Positions 34,939 through 47,400 of a stretch of 64,000 nucleotides of DNA are shown here, piece after piece (the stretch's first letter is position 1; each line of letters opens with the position of its first letter). Source of the stretch: Danio rerio (lineage: Eukaryota; Chordata; Actinopteri; Cypriniformes; Danionidae); the NCBI RefSeq assembly GCF_049306965.1, contig NC_133196.1, forward strand, positions 17,087,501-17,151,500, in the 5' to 3' direction. The position numbers and the translations under genes are program-made. Below the pieces are notes generated by a model. That model saw only the letters and a list, made by a program, of their open reading frames with translations. It had not been told where the DNA came from and ran no database searches.

Positions 34939-37900
34939 CAATATTAGCATCTTATGTACACATTTTTCTTATTTATATTTGAAATATTATTCAGTACACA
35001 AACATCCCAAATCAAGACATATTGTCCGTCAAGAAGCAGCCTTTAATATTGACATAAGACTGTACTGAAACCAACTCACAACAAAATATCTCAAATATGT
35101 CTCTTAAAAGAATGCACTCAAAACCCTAGAGAGACACTTTTATAGCCGTAGTGACATTAGTGAAAAATAATCATGCATCGTAAGGCTCTCTGGTCTCTCT
35201 AAAGTAAAAGTAGTACATTCTGGATGTAACAATTATTGCTTAATTTTTTTAAACCCTCAATGCACAAAATGTATAATTTATAGAAAAAAAAATATTTATG
35301 GGTGACACAGTTGCTCAGTGGTTAGCACTTTTGCCTTACAGCAGGAAGGTCGCTGGTTCGAGTCCTGGCTGGGTCAGTTCAGTTGGCTTTTCTGTGTGGA
35401 GTTTGCATGTTCTCCCACGGTTGGCTTGGGTATCCTCCCCCACATTCCATAGACATGTGGTACAAGTAAATTGAGTTAGCTAAATTGACCGTAGTGTATG
35501 TGTGAAAGAGTGTGATGGATGGATGGATGTTTCCCAGTACTGGGTTGCAGCTGGAAGGGCATCTGCTGTGTAAAACTTATGCTGGATAAGTTGGTGGTTC
35601 ATTCTGCTGTGGCGATCCCTGATAAATAAAGGTACTAAGCTGAAGGGATATGAATAAATATTTACATATAGCTGATATCTTAACAGTGTTTTGCTTAAAA
35701 ATGAGCATATGTTCCTTCAGGTTATCAATATGGTGAAGAATTTGGAAAAATCAACCCACTAAGAAAATTCCCAACAATCAAAGATGGAGACTTTTGCTTA
35801 GCTGAAAGGTAAGTGACTTTGCAAGCAAGTTTAGCCTTCAATTTACGACCTAAGATATTAAGATTTTGTACTTCTCTCAGATTCTATCCCCCTTGTTTTT
35901 CTTTAAAAAAAACTTTTGTATGCATTTCAGAAGTAATTTATTCCTAGCTTTAATCATGAACTGTGTTGTTTTAAATTTAACCAAATCATTAAACTTAATT
36001 ATCTTCAATTTTAAAAATGTAAAACGGCTGTGACAATATGAAAATCAAAGGTCACAACAAATAAAAGTTAATGTTGCCATAAAAGGCCAATTCTAAACAG
36101 TCTGTAATTCCAGTTCCAGAACTGAGCAACATCAACTTTGACCAGCCTTCATACACTTAAGCTAAAGAAGACATTTTTTATTTTAAGACAAACATTTATT
36201 TGAGTGTTTTTAACTTCTTTCACAAAAGCTTGTGATATTTACTGAAGCTTTGAAATTAATATAAAAATTGCATACGCGCTTAGAGAATGTATGAGAATGC
36301 AGAAGAGCCATTCCAGCGTTATAGATGTGACATTTTCAGTAAAAACTCCAAACATAAATTCACAGAGAAAGTCGTCGTCAGCATTATATATCGAAACATC
36401 TGTTTATATTTTCAAAACAACTAACCACAGAGTTATGGGAGCAGAGAAAAATATCAATCTGTTAACATGTTTTGTACTTTAAATGAGGGAAAATAAACAT
36501 GCGTTTTGGAAGTGACCAAATAAATACGCAAGTTTGCAGTACACAACATGCTTTGTAGAAATGCTGTCAATTAAACTGCATTAATCAAAAGGATAAACGT
36601 TGACTCATTATAGAACAAACATTATTTTTTTTATTTGATATTTTTACATTTAATAGGAAAAAAAACTTTTATAAATGTCACCCCTCTCCATTATAGATGT
36701 GACCAATGTGAAATTGCTACTTGTGTGACTTTGTTAAATCAAATATGATAGTTTGAAAACATTGACAGAGACATTTTTGAGTCTTTATAAAACACTGTAA
36801 AATGCTTTCTTACATCAAATATTTAGAAACGGTTTCCATATTTTGGTTTTTTTTTTTCATGGCAAGGTTGACATTGGCATGGAATTGCACAGAAACCAGT
36901 GAATAAAAGCATGCATGTATCAAAATTAGCATTTTCAGTGCTGACTTAATACCTTTATTGGCCATTGTGTTCATAAGCACAACAGGTGTGTGCAGGATCG
37001 TTATTATTTTCCAAAAGTTACCACTGAGTACATTTCTGTTAGTAAAATGCTGTAGGCTGGGGACCAATCACAACAAACAAGTCCAACTAACAAATCAGAG
37101 TCTTTATTTTGACTACCATAACAGTAATATACATGTTCAATACCATGCTTTATTTTATAATTGCCAGCGCCATGTGGATTTCGATTTCATAGTAACCTGT
37201 TGCTTGTTTTGCGCATCTTATCAAACTGTTTATGTAAATTAGCAATTACTTCCTCTTTCTAGTGTCGCGATTATGATCTACCTGGCTGACAAATTCCACA
37301 CTCCAGACCATTGGTTTCCAGCGGACTTGCAGAAGCGAGCTAGAGTAAATGAATATCTGTCGTGGCAGCACACTTCCATTCGGATGCATGGAGCTAAGAT
37401 TATCTGGTTTAAGGTAATTGAAGTGCAAATACACTTAGATTTTAACTGCGCTCTATTAGATGGTTAACTCCAGTTGCTTAAGAATGAAACCTGAACTTTA
37501 GAATGTTTACACTTATTTATTAATGGATTTTGATTTGTTTCCTTATGTTTTTGTAGATCTTGATTCCAGAAGTGCTGGGAGCTGAGGTCCCTAAAGAAAA
37601 GATGGAGAATGCAGAAGAGAATCTGAATGTGGCACTGCAGCTCTTTCAGGATAAGTTTCTGCAAGACAAACCGTTCATTGTTGGTGATCAGATCTCATTG
37701 GCTGATTTGGTTGCTATTGTGGAAATCATGCAGGTATGCATGGAGATACAAATCTCTAGATTTGCTTAAAGCACCTGTTCAAAGCAAAATGGAAATTCTA
37801 GCATTATTTATTATCCCCCGGAGTGTTACAAACCCACACGTGGTCATTTTCAAAACAATACGAAAAAAATCATTTGAATCCAAGAGTCTTGTCTCTCTAA

Positions 37901-38612
37901 TGAAAGTCTGTTCACTCAAATGCTGATGCTTTAAAACATTCTAAAAGATATAAAAACATAACATTCACATGAACTAATCATTGCATTCCTTGCAGACATG
38001 TTTATATTAGTTTATTCAAAGAATTTTGGCTATGTGCATGCAAAAAGCATAAATGTAGTCAAAAATGTGTATTTGTATTGATTGGTTAAAAAAAGTAATG
38101 TACAAACATATTTAGGAATTTTTTAACAAAAGTGTCCATGTTGAAAGCCTTTAAAATGTATTTTTATTTTTTAAATATCTCCCAAATGATGTTTAACAGA
38201 GCAAGGAATTTTTCCAGTATGTCTGATAATCTTTGTCTTCTGGAGAAAGTTTTATTTATTTATTTCCAACTAGAACAAAAGCAGTTTTAAATTAAAAAAA
38301 ATAAACATTTTAAGGTTAAAATTATTAGCCCCTTTAGCCTGTATTGATTTTTTTGATTAAGTCTACAAAAAAACATTGTTATACAATAACTTGCCTAATT
38401 ACCATAACCTGCCTAGTTATTAACCTAGTTAAGCCTTTAAATGTCACTTTAAGCTGTATAGAAGTGTCTTGTCAAATATTATTTACTCTAAACATGATGA
38501 CAAAGACAAATAAATCTTTGTGAGTTATTAAAATTATTATGATTAGAAATGTGTTGAAAAAATTCTCTCCTTAAAAAAAAAAAACATATATATATATATA
38601 TATCTATATATA

Positions 38613-38681
<69 letters not shown>

Positions 38682-41214
38682 CTTTTGATATTTGTCTAAG
38701 TTTTAACAAAGCATTCTGTTCAATCAAGGTTGTATTTTTCCATAAACTCTGCTGCTGAAAAAAATTAACAAATTTAAGTTAAATACAAATAAAATTTCAA
38801 CAGAAAGAGAGAAATAAGTAAATAAAAGAAAAATATATTTAAAAAACTAAAAACTCCCTTTACAGTATTGTATACATTTGCAGTTAGACAATATCAATTG
38901 TAAAAAATAATTCAAATAAATTAATACCTACATAATAATACAAATCAATAAGCTGACATGTTTACAATGGTCTTCTATATAGATTTGGGCTCAAACAATA
39001 TTAATGATTATATTTAAACCTGTTTACACAAATTTCTTTATATAGATCAGTTAAAGGAGACAGTCTTCATTTTTTCAAAGTATGTGATCATAGGTTGCCA
39101 TTTCTCATATTTTTGGACAAATCTGTTGGCAAGTTTTAACTATTAAAAACATTAATAACTTGGCACCTTTTTATCAGGTTTGGTTATAAAGGGCTACAGA
39201 CCAAAATGAGTTAAAATTAGGAGATTATTACTATGTAGCTTGGAGTGGATATTTTTTATATTTTATTTTATATGTATATAATTTGAAATTTTGTATGTGT
39301 GAGTGGTCATTTTCAACGTGGCAATGCAAACAAAAAAAGACCCCCAAAATTCTGCTTAGCATTTCATATATAAAAAAGAAAAAGTTTTATTGATACATTT
39401 GTGATAATTATCATCAGGACTGATGCTGTGACTATTGAATAAGTGACTATTACATATAAAACTGTTTGACACTGACATTTGTATTCTGTGGTGGAACTTT
39501 TTAAAACTGATTCAGAGTGTGTTAACTTGCTTGATCCATGACAAAACGAGGTTTGTTCTTCAATGTCATGGTGTACATTTACAATTCCCTGTGAACCAAT
39601 GAAATTTGTTCTCCTGTGTCAAAATGCCTTCCTTTGTGTTTCAAGGAAGAACAAATTTCTTATGTACACTGTAAAAAAATTGTGTAAATTGTTTCAACTT
39701 AAAGTAAGTGTTCGTGCTGTCTTAAAATTTTAAATTTACTTCACTTAAATATTGAAGTTACGTAAATTCAGGTTAAAGTTGCAAGACTTGACAATACAAC
39801 TGTAATAGGTGTGGTCTAAGTTTAGTTAACTGAAATAGATCATTAGTTTTCAGCTCAAACTGTCCAAAGCAGCACAATCAAATTGTGAACCTGCATTCAT
39901 CATCTGTCATCGTCTAAAAGTAAACAAATATAAATTTAAGTAAAAATATTACAATAAATAAAAATAAATACATACATGTACTTAATAAATGCAAACAAAT
40001 ACAATTTAAAGTGGATGTATTTAATTAATTAATTTATTTTCATTTGCACATATTTGTACAATTTAAAGCTTGTGGGCTTTATTTTTATTTAAGCATTATC
40101 AGAGTCTTATCTCTCATTCCCTTTAAAAGTCAGTTGTGTCACGCCATGGCACATTTGCTATTTACATGGATGACTTTGTAAGTGCAAAAACTGAATGCTT
40201 CACAAGCAAGAAAACAGTTAAACAGACCATCTGCAGCAAGAGGATAAAGAACAAGCCTCTTCCATTTGGCCTCTTTACTTTCTCTTTCTTTTTACTTTTA
40301 CTCTTTACTTTTGTGGATGGGGAAACGATGCTGTATGCACTCAACTGAAGACATCCATTAACCTACATATTTAATTTAGTTTTTTAAGTGCAAAGATTTA
40401 CTTAAAACTATTTCTAAATTCCGTTTTATTTTCTATCAAAAAAATAAATGAACAAAAATAATGAAGAGTGGTAAAAAAAACACTCTTCTATTTAACTTAT
40501 TCAAAATAGCAACACGCCAACAATGTGCCTTAACACACCTCTATTGTAGACCACCACACCCATGAGTCTACAAAGTGGAGCTAATGGATTTGCTATTTAA
40601 ACAATGTGGTGCAAAACGTGAAAATTAGAGTTACGCTGGTCTGAAAATAGCAACAAATCCTGCCATACATGTCTTGCGCCATATTATGCCGGGTGTATGA
40701 TAGGGACCCATTTGTTTTAAGAAGTTGTGTTGACTAATATATGAGTTCAGCTGACTCTCTCTTCTGCTGATTTTTTTTTTAACACATTCAATCTAGATAA
40801 GCTAACGTAACATAAATTATTAAGTTGCCATAACTAATTGGGACTATAATTTTTTACAGTGTATTTGTAAAGGTAGGACCGTGGGTCAATGATGACAGAG
40901 CTTATTTTGGTTAAGTTGTTAATTGAGATGAACCTTAGCTATAGGGGTTATTAGCCATAACTAACAACTGATCTATAATTGATGATGTTTTTGTTGTTTT
41001 TGGTTTGTTTCAGCCGTTTGCTGCTGGTATGGATGTGTTTGAGAACAGACCCAAGCTCAAGGCGTGGAAAGACCGAGTCAGAGAAGCGATCGGGGCTGAG
41101 CTGTTTGATGAGGCTCATCAGGCAACCATGTCCTTGCGGGACAATGCCAAATTCATTGATCCCAAAGGGTTGAGTCCATTGAAAGACAAGATTTTGAAGT
41201 ATTTCCTCTCATAA
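34369..41214 (+). CDS. gstt1b: Glutathione S-transferase theta 1
   Basis: Exons are 34369-34480, 35721-35808, 37263-37413, 37557-37733 and 41014-41214, giving 242 residues (human GSTT1 has 240). The start [20 protein letters not shown] is the theta-class signature. Ser11 is the residue that activates glutathione in this class, replacing the Tyr of alpha/mu/pi enzymes. [14 protein letters not shown] and ESVAIMIYL form the glutathione-binding part of the thioredoxin fold; the all-helical C-terminal domain has [11 protein letters not shown] and [12 protein letters not shown]. Theta enzymes conjugate glutathione to small halogenated and epoxide compounds in the cytosol. Zebrafish has two co-orthologues, gstt1a and gstt1b; I favour b but cannot prove it from sequence alone. 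The large intron 4 is full of transposon fossils. Confidence 0.93.
34862..34937. repeat. (CTTT)n microsatellite
   Basis: About 19 tetranucleotide units in gstt1 intron 1, directly after a fragment of the GGGGTCCAAAGCAATAG-type repeat. Confidence 0.95.
35300..35655 (+). mobile_element. DANA-type SINE in gstt1 intron 1
   Basis: Full-length order: GGGTGACACAGTTGCTCAGT head, GTCGCTGGTTCGAGTCCT box, conserved GGAGTTTGCATGTTCTCC body, GGTGGTTCATTCTGCTGTGG 3' part. AAATATTTA flanks it on both sides (about 35290 and 35656), a plausible target-site duplication. Confidence 0.9.
38140..38685. mobile_element. Tc1/mariner-type MITE fragment ending in (TA)n
   Basis: Shares co-linear phrases with the complete copy at 48408-48922, including TTAACCTAGTTAAGCCTTTA and 'CTGTATAGAAGTGTCTTG'. 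Its right end is replaced by a (TA)n microsatellite of about 100 bp (38586-38682). In gstt1 intron 4. Confidence 0.65.
39666..40861. mobile_element. DNA transposon with ACACTGTAAAAAA ends in gstt1 intron 4
   Basis: Left terminus ACACTGTAAAAAAATTGTG, right terminus ATAATTTTTTACAGTGT in inverted orientation, about 1.2 kb apart. Inner ORFs (such as 40136-40348) show no transposase motif, so it is non-autonomous or decayed. Target-site duplication unclear. Confidence 0.5.
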
Positions 41215-41372
41215 ACAGCATCAGTTAAATGAATAAGTTATTTTTAATGCTTGGTCAAAAATTCTGTGGGATTTTCTTTTTCTGTAAACAAATAATACAA
41301 TGAATTCTATATACAGGCATGGTCATGCTTTGGCAGATGAATGCAAGAATCATTCATGTTTCTGTGTGGAGC

Positions 41373-41378
41373 AATAAA
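41373..41378 (+). other. gstt1 polyadenylation signal
   Basis: AATAAA in GCAATAAAAAG, about 160 bp after the stop codon. Confidence 0.55.
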
Positions 41379-41761
41379 AAGAAACAAACTGTGAAAGGCC
41401 ATGTTTCCAGCTGTGTTCACGCTCAAATTCTTAATCGCTGCACTCACTGTGACCTTTAAAAAACATGCAGTAACACAGAGATACTCAAAACAGCATTGTT
41501 CCAGAAAATCACTCAACACCCATGGGAAGGAGTTGGGAGGAATGTTTCCTCCTCCTGTGTTTATGGAATGTAATCAGATATCATATGGTTTCCTGCAGAA
41601 ATTTTCGCACGAATGGCACCTTTTTGTTCATTTCATGTAGAGGCATGATACTTTTATTCAGCTATTTCCCCAATAATAATCTCCAATAATGTTAATAAAT
41701 TAGTCTTTGGTCATCAGTCGATTCTGTTTATTTGACCCTGCTGTTTAAAAAAAAAAAAAAA

Positions 41762-42080
41762 AGTATAAGCACTGTGGCCTCACAGCAAGAAGGTTGCAGG
41801 TTTAAGCCCCACTGGCTTAATTGGCATTTTGGAGTTTGCATGTTCTCCCCATGTTTACAAGTGTTTCCTCCCGGTGCTCCGGTTTCCCCCACAGTCCAAA
41901 GACATGCGCTATAGATGAGTTGAATAAGCTAAATTGTCCATAGTGTATAGTGTGTATGGGTGTTTCCCAACACTGGGTTGCAGTCTGCTGTGTAAAACAT
42001 GCTGGGTAAGTTGTCAGTTCATTCCTCTGTGGTGAGCTTTGATGAATAAGTGGACAAAGCCGAAGGAAAATGAATAAATT
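41762..42080 (+). mobile_element. DANA-type SINE, diverged
   Basis: Begins after a poly-A run with GCACTGTGGCCTCACAGCAA and continues GGAGTTTGCATGTTCTCCCC, ATAGTGTATAGTG and TGTCAGTTCATTCCTCTGTG. Several small deletions suggest an older copy. Confidence 0.85.
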
Positions 42081-42103
42081 TATGTATTTTCTTCCATACT
42101 CAC

Positions 42104-42355
42104 TATGGTTTATGCATGTTCTTCCTGCGTTAACGTGGGTTTCCTCCGGGTGCTCCGGTTTCCCCACAGTCCAAAGACATGCGCTGTAGGTGAATTGAAT
42201 AAACTAAATCGGCCGGGGTGTATGTGTGTAATGGAGTTTGTAAGGATGTTTCTCAGTACTCTTTGTAAAATATATGCTGAATGGGTTGGCGGTTCGTTCC
42301 TCTGTGGCGAACCCTAATGAATAAAGGGACTAAGCCAAAGAAAAATTAATGAATA
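42104..42355 (+). mobile_element. DANA-type SINE, head missing
   Basis: Starts inside the body at TTTATGCATGTTCTTCCTGC, then GGGTTTCCTCCGGGTGCTCC, GGTTGGCGGTTCGTTCCTC and an AATTAATGAATAAAT tail. The tRNA-like part is absent. Confidence 0.85.
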
Positions 42356-42538
42356 AATATCACTTAAAGTGGTTCTTGGCTTTTAACCAGGGGAACTAAT
42401 TTAAGTGCTATTTAGTAAACAATATTTTCTAGCAATGTGCTATCAACTGCTGGAGAAGCAGTTTCCTTATGGAATCTATATTGCAGCTAAATTGGTTCTC
42501 TTATAATTATGAACTGAAAAACCCTTTAGACTAAAGGG

Positions 42539-42720
42539 CTCAAACTTATTTCCTGGAGGGCCGCAGCTCTGCACAGTTCTGCTCCAGCTGTAATCAGACT
42601 CATCTGATCCAAATATTCGAGGTGATTAAGACTACTCTTGAACACAGTGATTAGGATCAGCTTTGTTAGAACAAGGTTGGAGCAAATCTGTGCAGAGCTG
42701 CAGCCCTTAGTACTGAGTAT
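42539..42720. mobile_element. hAT-type palindromic MITE, copy A
   Basis: Left part TTCCTGGAGGGCCGCAGCTC is mirrored by GTGCAGAGCTGCAGCCC at the right. This is the common hAT-like hairpin family of fish. Confidence 0.6.
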
Positions 42721-42737
42721 TAGACCTTTACTTTAGA

Positions 42738-42870
42738 GCAGGGGTGTCCAAACTCGGCCCTGGGGGGCCAATGTTCTGCAGATTTTAGCTCCAACTTGCC
42801 TCAACACACCTGCAGATATGTTTCTAGAAAGCCTAGTAAGAGCTTGATTAGCTAGCCCAGGTGTCTCCGA
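42738..42870. mobile_element. hAT-type MITE, half copy B
   Basis: Starts GGGGTGTCCAAACTCGGCCC and runs through GCAGATTTTAGCTCCAACTT and GCCTAGTAAGAGCTTGATTA. It stops before the mirrored right end and is abutted by copy C. Confidence 0.6.
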
Positions 42871-42877
42871 TTAGAGC

Positions 42878-43072
42878 AATGGTCTTAAACTCAATTCCTG
42901 GAGGGCTGCAGCTCTGCATAGTTTAGCTCCAACCACCTCCAACTCACACCTGCTTAATAGTCTCTAGTACTCTTGAACACCTTGATTAGTTAGATCAACT
43001 TAATTAGGGTTGGAACAAAACTGCGGAGAGCTGTGGCTCTCCAGGAATCGAGTTTGAGACCTGTGCTTTAAA
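42878..43072. mobile_element. hAT-type palindromic MITE, copy C
   Basis: TCTTAAACTCAATTCCTGGA at the left pairs with TCCAGGAATCGAGTTTGAGA at the right. Both termini are present. Confidence 0.65.
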
Positions 43073-43079
43073 GTGTGTG

Positions 43080-44200
43080 ATTACAAATTCAATGAAATAT
43101 GATTTGTTATATTAAAGCATTAAATCAAAAACACATCCTCAAAATCTTAATGTTTGTAATTAGTTGCCTCAGGTGATTTATGGAAAGAGGGGATTTTGCT
43201 ATTTGCTTGCAAATTCAGAAATACACAGAATGCCAATGAATTTACATGTCCATATATTGGGCCTATTGAAAACTAAACAAATGGTGGACAATATTTATTC
43301 TGAAAAAACAAATATTTAAGTGATTTTTCAAAGAGAATGAGTGGATAAAGTTATGCATACTTTGCAATAATAATTGTCCAAATAGGCAATTCTATTTTTA
43401 ATTATGAGCAAACTGTAGCTTGATATATACTTTAACGAATCTGATGTAAATATTATATTTCTAACCAATAATGCTCACCTTTTATTAAGTTTTTATGGAG
43501 GCCTGTGGTTAATGTCTATTGAATCTGTAATGCAGAAAACAGCTGTTATGGGACACTCAACAAGAATTGTACGTTTTCACTTATAAAAAATGTTACAGAG
43601 CCTGACTTCAGTTTTTCTGTCCTCAAAAAAATAAAAAATAAATTCATTAAAAATAAGCATAAAATCAGACAATTTATTGTCAGCTTCTCCTCCCTCAAAT
43701 GAGTTAGCCTTAAAGGTGCATTGCATGCATTTTAAGTTAAATTTAATACAAATGTGACATGACTGACAGAAACATGAGGCCAGTTGTAAATTTATTTGTA
43801 TAGAATTTATTTATAGTGTCATGTTTTAATCAATTGATGTGAGTGATAACAATTTCTGAAGTTTTTTTCCCCTCTAAAAAACAGTTTTTTGGCATAACAA
43901 TATTTTTAAAGCTTGTAGATTCTATTGGGCTCAGGACAAGGACAATGACAGAGTGTGTACAGTGTAAAGTGTTTTTAATAAAAAACAAAAATCTGAGAAC
44001 CAAATGAATGACATAGTCCTTTACAAAACAACTCACAAAAATCAATCATCAGTCTATTTTAGACAATTTTGGGATGATTTTTTTCAATGTATTTGTTTTC
44101 ATTTCAGATAGCGTTTCTGGTAGAATGTCTCTTAAATGTAAAACATATAATAAATATAGAAAATCTGTGTCAAATCTCTATTACCGGATCAACCAGTCAT
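43080..44200. other. Intergenic DNA before p2rx4a, nothing recognised
   Basis: AT-rich, no repeat boundaries and no ORF with motifs. Upstream regulatory DNA of p2rx4a is expected towards the right end. Confidence 0.4.
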
Positions 44201-44242
44201 TAAGTGTTTTTCGGTAGTAGACGTGATCTTATCTCTACTTGA

Positions 44243-44253
44243 GAAAGTGAAAC
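44243..44253 (+). promoter_or_regulatory. IRF/ISRE-type element before p2rx4a
   Basis: GAAAGTGAAAC contains the two GAAA half-sites at the spacing required by interferon-regulatory factors. It lies about 160 bp upstream of the p2rx4a start codon. In mammals IRF5 and IRF8 drive P2RX4 in microglia, so the position is suggestive; binding in fish is inferred. Confidence 0.5.
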
Positions 44254-44404
44254 ACCGGTGAGCGGGACGTGTGTTAGCTTGAACCGCAGTGTGGCGTTGC
44301 TGTGAGTTAATAACCTACCGAACTTGTGACTATGAGTGGACAGACAGGGAAATAAACCGGCGGAAAAAGTGGAAGTGATTTAATGTTTAAGTCGGCCGTT
44401 CACA

Positions 44405-47400
44405 ATGAGTGAAAGTGTTGGTTGCTGTGATTCAGTCAGTCAGTGTTTTTTCGACTACTACACGTCTAAAATACTGATCATCAGGAGTAAGAAAGTGGGA
44501 ACGCTGAATCGCTTCACTCAAGCTTTAGTCATAGCCTACGTTATCGGGTAAGTTTAATAAATACATAAAGAGCACAGTTCACACTTCTATTGTAACTTCC
44601 TTATTTGCATACAGGTATGTGTGTGTCTACAACAAAGGCTACCAAGACACAGACACCGTTCTCAGCTCAGTCACAACCAAAGTGAAAGGAATTGCTTTAA
44701 CAAACACCAGTGAACTGGGCGAAAGGATCTGGGATGTGGCTGATTACATTATTCCACCTCAGGTAGTTCGCCGATTAGATGAAGAGGAGGTACAAGATAG
44801 ACTATTTAAATGACCAGACCACTCACTGGTGCCACTATGAAAGTTTAATGGAGTGTGGATAATTTGCACCTGCATGCTGATAAACCTTCATGTTCACTTT
44901 GCTTAGTTCTGTGTGTAGTATGTGTTAATAATACACAAGCCTATTTTCATTGAGGTCAATTTGAACAGTGTCTCTTGGGTAGTAAAGGTGTGGCTGGAGC
45001 TTTGAAAGCAGTGGATTTCAACCTTTATCCCTTTAGCTTATCTGTCAAAAAATAAAGGTAGATATGGCACTGATGGTTTCATGATAAATGTTTCAACTTT
45101 CCATTTAAATTGTTGTTTGTAATGATTATTCTAATATTCTTTGTTCATTCTTCAGAATAAAGGTGTTCGTAAGTTAACATAGGGGAGAGCAGGGCACAAA
45201 TGAAAATTTTTTGGTTTTGGCCAAATAATGAACAAAATAAGGGGGTTAGACAAACCATTTTTTTATCAACAGCACACAAGCCTCTCTTACAAATGAGCAC
45301 TGAAAGTATGATCACCAGACCTATGGTTTCTGTGCAGTATTGCTAAAAGTGCCAGGAGTAAAAATGTTACTATTTACCCCACCTGTTGGGGCAAGTTATA
45401 AAAGTTGTGTTATTAGTATATGTTTATAGTATACTTGTATATAGCATATTTCCTCAGTACTTTACTCATTTTTATTCTACATAGCACAGCTAGTTTATTA
45501 ATTGGATAAATATATTTGGATTCATTTGCATCATTATCCATTATACAATATATGTATTTGCATTATTAGCAATAAAAAACCCTAACCATTGGTTAACCAT
45601 AAGAAAATACCTTAAAACTTGGTGTTACATTTTACTCTGCATTACTTTGTGCCCTGCGCTTCCCTACACTATCAAAATCGGCATTGGTGGTTCTGTGATA
45701 AACGTTTAAACTTTAGATTTAAATTGTTGTCTGTTATTTTTATGACAATATTCTTCATACACTCTTCAGCATAAAGCTGCCAGTAAAAAAACACTCACTG
45801 TGATGCCATAAAAGAACTTTGTAAAATATTTCTTTAAATATTTTTTTTATGAACTAATTACCCTTTTGTTTAATGAAAAGTATCCATTCATGTTAAATGA
45901 AGCATCTATCCAATAAAGGTTTACTTTTAAAAGTTTACTAAGTAATAATATTTGATCAATGGGAAAGTTCACCCCCAAATTCTGTCATTTCATTTTCAAA
46001 TTTTATTTGTCAAATTTAATTCAAAACATGTTTCTGTTGTACACAAAATAAGTTATTATTTTAGAAGAAATTTAGAAGAAAGTGGGAAAGCTTTAACCAA
46101 AGTAATTGTTTTTCCTACTCTGGACGACAATAGTTTCAGGTTTTCAGCTTACTTTGAAATATCTTCTTATTTTGTTCACCAGAATAAAGAATTGTTTCAG
46201 GGTGAGTAAATGGTGAGTTTTGATTTTTCTCTTCACAGAAGATTTTTAGTGAATAAAGATTTTTTTAAATTGCAAACATTTTCAAACTAAGAAAAAAATG
46301 GTTGTTTAAAATCTGTTTAAGGAAAGGTACTTTGGTGCACCAAAAATGGTTCTTATATGGCTCCACCTATATTGCAAACAGCTAAGATTTACTCTTAATA
46401 CTCTTAATGTGCAATAAATGGACAAAAAAAAAAAAGATTTCTGCTAAATTGTTGCTTACTATTTATGTGTTGAGTTTAAACAAACCCATAAAATTTAGTA
46501 ATGTTCAACTTAATTTGTTTGTTTAAATCCAGCCCAAATAACTTGTTTACAACCACTTACCAAGGAATCCAAGGAATCTTCTTTGAATCATTTTTTTTCA
46601 GTGTATTTCAAGGTGCACACAATGATTTTTGCCTTTCATGCTGAAACATTACAAACGTTTTATTTTAAGCTGTTTGATTTTATTGTGAGTCATAGAAACC
46701 AAGACTTTCTATACATTTAGATAATTAAAATGATTTAAACACAATTAAGTTGCCACATTTCATGCTGTTTCTTTTTAATTTGGAAATTATTATGTGTATT
46801 ACAAAAAAAAAACTATTTGAAGATAGACTGTATGTCTGTGGTTATACTTCTTACCAAATATTTAACTGCATATATCTTGTTTTGACTAGTGCAAAACCAT
46901 AACATTTGCCTAAACAAATTAATTTGCAGCAGTTGCACGCTCTACTTAACAAAGTCAGGTGAGACTGAATTTTTTGCAAAGGTTACCTGATTTTTTAATT
47001 GAATTTGAGTATTTTAATTATTAAATGTGCAGTAATTTATTTGATATAACGTTAAAACATTTGTTAGGGAAATGTATTTTACTCTTCTTTTGTTATTATT
47101 TATCATCAAAACTACACAACAAACAAGTCTCTGTACTGTGTAATAGCAATTAATCGTGATTTAGTTGTATAACATTTAAACAGGCCTCGCAACCACCTGG
47201 TTAACTTTTTATCCTGGGTTATCATAATTATTTTAATTGCTTATTACCATTTATCAGAGTTGTGTCGGTATTTTATTTAATCCATGATGTGGATATAAAT
47301 TCAAGGAGTGCACCTTAAAGGGTTAAATGGATATTAAGTATTCAAGAGATAATTAAATAAAAAATGTGGTTCAAAACTTACATGAATTTTTTTTTTCTGT

